The notes under the pieces were generated by a model that did not search any database, was not told the origin of the DNA, and saw nothing but the letters and a program-made list of their open reading frames with translations. Shown in pieces: positions 61,545 through 64,000 of a stretch of 64,000 nucleotides of DNA. The stretch covers positions 16,094 through 80,093 of the forward strand of contig NZ_JAJEPS010000014.1 of assembly GCF_020686965.1 (NCBI RefSeq), in the 5' to 3' direction. The position numbers and the translations under genes were made by a program. Origin of the DNA: Hominiventricola filiformis. GTDB lineage: Bacteria > Bacillota > Clostridia > Lachnospirales > Lachnospiraceae. How positions within the stretch are numbered: the stretch's first letter is position 1; every line of letters starts with the position of its first letter.

Positions 61545-62825
61545 TTACACCTCCGCCAATGCCTCAAACAGTCTGCGCACTCCTGCATAGCCAAAGGGCT
61601 GCCGTTCCTCGTTCCAGCGCACGTTGGGACATCCCTTATGGTAATATCCGGCATCTTTTCCAATGGTCAGGTTGACACCGGACTGGCTTCCGTCATAATA
61701 CAACATCGTTGGCTCCAGGTTGGAGAAGACTTTTGTCTCCGGACTTAAAACTGCCAGCTGTTTCACATAGATAAAATTTTCACCGGATAAGGTTCCATAA
61801 ATCTCCGGCACACGGAATCCATACCGTGCCAGTGCCAGCGCCAGTTCAAAGGGATCTCCATTCATCCATTCTCCGACAGCAAAAGACGCATCCGGATGCG
61901 TTTCCCGGAATTTTGTGATTGCCGCTTCCGCTTCTTTGCGCGGTGCTTCATCATTAAATTCCACACCCAGTGCCGCCCCAAAGGCACGATACTGGCTGGC
62001 AATTTTATCAATCTGATAAAGTCTTCTCAGCTCAATATACGGAATTTTCAACCGATCATGAAAATCCTCTGCTGCAAAACGTGCTTCCGGGTGCAGTACC
62101 AGATTAAAATTTGCTTCCGCCATAGTCTGATATTCTGCGTAATCGCTGCATCTGGAAATCTCATGAATCGTTTTCACTCCCGCACCGTGAAGTAACTCAT
62201 ACAACTCACAGTCATCCACCAACGGCGAAAAATATCCCAGTAAATTTACTACATTTCCTTTTTTCTTCTTCGGCTCCAGCAGGGAATAAATGGACTGCCG
62301 AACATGCACCATGGGAGGCTTTCTGCCTTCTCTGGTCAATGCATACATATAACAGGGCTTCACCGGAATTCCTGCATATTCCTCTGCCTTATGACAGACT
62401 CGTTCCATATCCGTGCCGAGCAGCGCATCCACACAGGTAATACAGATCATTACAACAGACGGCTTCTTCTCAAGCCCTTCGCAGATCTCTGCCACCGCCT
62501 TTGGAATCTTTTTCAAATGTCTTCCCGTTACAATATCCGTCTCATCCATCAACAGGTAATAAAACCGGTCATGATACGCCGCCATGGAGCTGAGAACCGA
62601 AGTATTGCGTCCGCAGCATCCCGGAGATACAATCAGCATAATCGAATCCGGCACCGCCAGACCTGCGCGCTTCACACCGAATCCTTCTGCTCCTGGAGAG
62701 TTAAAAGCCAACGTCGCCGGGGAGCTGTAGATCAGATGGGTATGGGAAATCAGCTGTTTGGGAATATTCTCTTTTCCAAGTTCATTCAGCTTTTTTACCC
62801 TACAAAAATAAGCTTCCTGTTTCAT
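61545..62825 (-). CDS. Nitrogenase component 1-like protein, pair 1 (NifD-like)
   Basis: A 426-residue NifD-like subunit. Cys70/Cys71 in VSPGCCGRN matches the NifD GPxGC ligand, and Cys128/Cys131 in MICITCVDALLGTDMERVC matches the NifD SxCPxGLIGDD ligand. The first NifD P-cluster Cys appears to be replaced (SSPATLAFNSPGAEG). This suggests a bridging 4Fe-4S cluster rather than a full P-cluster. Rossmann-like repeats follow. The start ATG at 62825 overlaps the NifH-like stop (ATGA). Confidence 0.87.
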   Translation of the reverse strand: MKQEAYFCRVKKLNELGKENIPKQLISHTHLIYSSPATLAFNSPGAEGFGVKRAGLAVPDSIMLIVSPGCCGRNTSVLSSMAAYHDRFYYLLMDETDIVTGRHLKKIPKAVAEICEGLEKKPSVVMICITCVDALLGTDMERVCHKAEEYAGIPVKPCYMYALTREGRKPPMVHVRQSIYSLLEPKKKKGNVVNLLGYFSPLVDDCELYELLHGAGVKTIHEISRCSDYAEYQTMAEANFNLVLHPEARFAAEDFHDRLKIPYIELRRLYQIDKIASQYRAFGAALGVEFNDEAPRKEAEAAITKFRETHPDASFAVGEWMNGDPFELALALARYGFRVPEIYGTLSGENFIYVKQLAVLSPETKVFSNLEPTMLYYDGSQSGVNLTIGKDAGYYHKGCPNVRWNEERQPFGYAGVRRLFEALAEV

Positions 62826-63583
62826 GCATATTCCTCTTCTTTCCACAACAATGCAGCCAGATCAAGGAAACATTTGCTGATGTCCGAAGTCGGATCTCCC
62901 TCGATCACAGTCTTTCCCTGTTCCTCCCAGTGGATAATTTCATCACTTCTTGGCACTTCGCCCACGATCGGCACTCCGATCTTTTCTGAAAATGCCTGTA
63001 CCTTTTCCTTCTCATTCTCCACATTTCTATGATTTAACACGATGCCAAATACTCGGGCATAGCTGCGGTCTTCGAAGTTTCTGACTGCGCTGGAAATATT
63101 GTTGGCCGCATACAGCGCCATTTTCTCCCCGGAGGTAACGATCAGAACCTTATCCGCATATCCCTCACGAATGGGGGCTGCAAATCCGCCGCATACCACG
63201 TCGCCCAGGACATCATACAAGACCACATCTGGTTTATAATGCTCAAACAGTTCCATATCTTCGAGAAGCTGAAACGTCGCAATAATTCCACGTCCCGCGC
63301 AGCCAAGTCCCGGTGTTGGTCCTCCGGTCTCAATGCAGAGGATTCCCCCATAACCCTCCTTTGAAATCTGTGACAGCTCATCCGGCTCTTCATCCTCTTC
63401 CCTCATATAATTCATCACCGGACGAAGAGGCTCTCCCCCAAGTAAATTGATGGTAGAATCCGCTTTCGGATCACATCCGATCTGAATGACACGTTTTCCC
63501 ATATTGGCAAATGCCGCCGCCAGATTCGAAGTTACTGTAGATTTTCCAATCCCGCCCTTTCCATATACTGCTACCTTTAACAT
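62822..63583 (-). CDS. NifH/BchL-like iron-sulphur ATPase
   Basis: A 253-residue homodimeric electron donor of the NifH/ChlL/CfbC type: P-loop YGKGGIGKST (7-16), switch region GCDPKADST, and the two 4Fe-4S ligands Cys95 (GLGCAGRG) and Cys131 (GDVVCGGFAAPI). It is somewhat shorter than NifH (about 275-295). It would supply electrons by ATP hydrolysis to one or both component 1-like pairs; only one reductase is encoded. First gene of the operon, with AGGAGG before the ATG. Confidence 0.93.
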   Translation of the reverse strand: MLKVAVYGKGGIGKSTVTSNLAAAFANMGKRVIQIGCDPKADSTINLLGGEPLRPVMNYMREEDEEPDELSQISKEGYGGILCIETGGPTPGLGCAGRGIIATFQLLEDMELFEHYKPDVVLYDVLGDVVCGGFAAPIREGYADKVLIVTSGEKMALYAANNISSAVRNFEDRSYARVFGIVLNHRNVENEKEKVQAFSEKIGVPIVGEVPRSDEIIHWEEQGKTVIEGDPTSDISKCFLDLAALLWKEEEYA

Positions 63584-63855
63584 GTTTCCCTCCTGTTATT
63601 TCGTATTGAAAACGAAATTTTCTACGCAAAAAAACCACTTTCCCGGCAGTTTGTCAGGAAAATGGTTCTGCAAAGTCGTATATCGTAACTATTCCTGCTC
63701 GGATTATCCTTGCCATCAGAGTTTTCTCACAATTCATTACTGTTATGTCTTTTTCACCAAATATTTATCAGATGGATGAATCAGATACAGTAATCTTTTT
63801 CATTATTTTATCATCCGGCATACAAATTAGTCAACACGAACTGTATAGCAAAAAA
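63584..63855 (-). promoter_or_regulatory. Promoter and structured leader of the nitrogenase-like operon
   Basis: Promoter TTGACT (63834-63829), 18-bp spacer, TAAAAT (63810-63805). The leader of about 215 nt has a long-range stem ATTACTGT / ACAGTAAT (63794-63787 with 63743-63736), a conserved-looking stretch (about 63725-63670) and then a terminator hairpin (63626-63667) before the ribosome site. This order, aptamer-like region then terminator, is typical of a riboswitch or attenuator. Class not identified. Confidence 0.55.
63626..63667 (-). terminator. Leader terminator of the nitrogenase-like operon
   Basis: AACCATTTTCC and GGAAAGTGGTT (63667-63657 with 63643-63633) form an 11-bp stem with one G-T pair, followed on the minus strand by a run of T. 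It lies inside the leader, 43 nt before the NifH-like ATG. Confidence 0.75.
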
Positions 63856-63914
63856 GGGGCTGTCGCACTAACGTGCGGCAGCTCATTTTATATATCCAAC
63901 ACAAAACGCCGAGC

Positions 63915-63943
63915 TTCGAAAAGCCCGGCGTTCGTGGTATAAT
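63915..63943 (+). promoter_or_regulatory. Transposase promoter
   Basis: TTCGAA (63915-63920), 17-bp spacer, TATAAT (63938-63943). The ATG at 63950 is about where transcription should start, so the mRNA would be leaderless. Confidence 0.5.
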
Positions 63944-63949
63944 CAGTTT

Positions 63950-64000
63950 ATGCGACTAAACAAAATAATACAGAGGGATTATACCTCATTTTCGCTGTAT
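63950..64000 (+). CDS. IS1182-like transposase, N-terminal fragment
   Basis: Seventeen codons before the window ends, reading MRLNKIIQRDYTSFSLY. This is the typical N-terminus of IS1182-family transposases in Lachnospiraceae, as remembered. No ribosome site is seen, in line with a leaderless transcript. Confidence 0.5.
   Translation, partial: MRLNKIIQRDYTSFSLY

Larger units (their letters stand above)
63856..64000 (+). mobile_element. Left end of an IS1182-like insertion sequence (partial)
   Basis: Hairpin GCTGTCGCAC ... GTGCGGCAGC (63859-63882), a second perfect-but-one hairpin (about 63905-63932) and then the transposase start reach the window edge. The end is taken at the first hairpin; target duplication cannot be checked. 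Lies directly upstream of the operon promoter. Confidence 0.5.

Noticed and set aside
63670..63735. Resemblance of the leader (CTGAT ... GGATAAT ... AGC ... AGGAA) to the TPP riboswitch consensus
   Set aside because: The stems P2/P3 and P4 of the TPP fold cannot be formed and the CTGAGA box is not in the right context. Kept only as an unassigned leader.

Overview
The window looks like a chromosomal segment of a gut Firmicute, most likely a Lachnospiraceae (Clostridia). Reasons are AGGAGG-type ribosome sites, gene content typical of that family (mglBAC with a YesMN-type two-component system, many MATE exporters, Wadjet-like jetABC, agr-type signalling, an IS1182-type transposase start) and protein style. 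No rRNA, tRNA or CRISPR array was seen. Species cannot be named from the sequence alone.

Layout: (1) 1-4200, core genes: the start of a probable nuclease gene, ybaK, a two-gene ABC importer without its binding protein, a P1 peptidase and an ECF-type S component with a long attenuator-like leader. (2) About 4225-18747, an AT-rich integrative mobilizable element of about 14.5 kb. It carries a tyrosine integrase, excisionase, XRE repressor, MobA/MobL relaxase, an oriT-like hairpin, iteron-like repeats, and an agr-type quorum-sensing cargo: agrC-agrA-agrB on the plus strand, and two minus-strand operons whose promoters carry identically spaced pairs of LytTR sites. One operon encodes an AgrD peptide, a secreted polypeptide and an ABC exporter. 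The other encodes a secreted HExxHxxGxxH protease and a lipoprotein. The element sits between the promoter/operator and the coding region of an sdpR-sdpI operon. (3) 18.8-33.4 kb: sdpRI, two SseB-like genes, a cupin, jetABC without jetD, an AraC regulator, purC, a MocR-type regulator and two MATE exporters. (4) 33.4-42.7 kb: a galactose-type sugar system, with a YesN/YesM-like two-component pair, two extracytoplasmic sugar-binding proteins and mglBAC. (5) 42.8-51.3 kb: an amidohydrolase remnant, two MATE exporters, an FGGY kinase, an AAA ATPase plus PD-(D/E)XK-like pair, and a NADAR / formylglutamate-amidohydrolase-like / alpha-beta hydrolase operon. (6) 51.8-53.1 kb: an AAA/DUF4143 ATPase. 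(7) 53.1-63.8 kb: a tightly packed ten-gene operon encoding a NifH-like ATPase, two different NifD/NifK-like pairs, HypF, HypC, HypD, HypE and a TM1266-type regulator, preceded by a structured leader with a terminator hairpin and bordered by the start of an IS1182-like transposase.

The most unusual system is the last operon. It combines nitrogenase-like reductases with the Fe(CN)2CO-making half of the hydrogenase maturation machinery, but has no hydrogenase, hypA, hypB, nifB, nifE or nifN in view. The second is the quorum-sensing cargo of the mobile element, in which one AgrA-like regulator appears to control both a signal/secreted-polypeptide operon and a protease operon.
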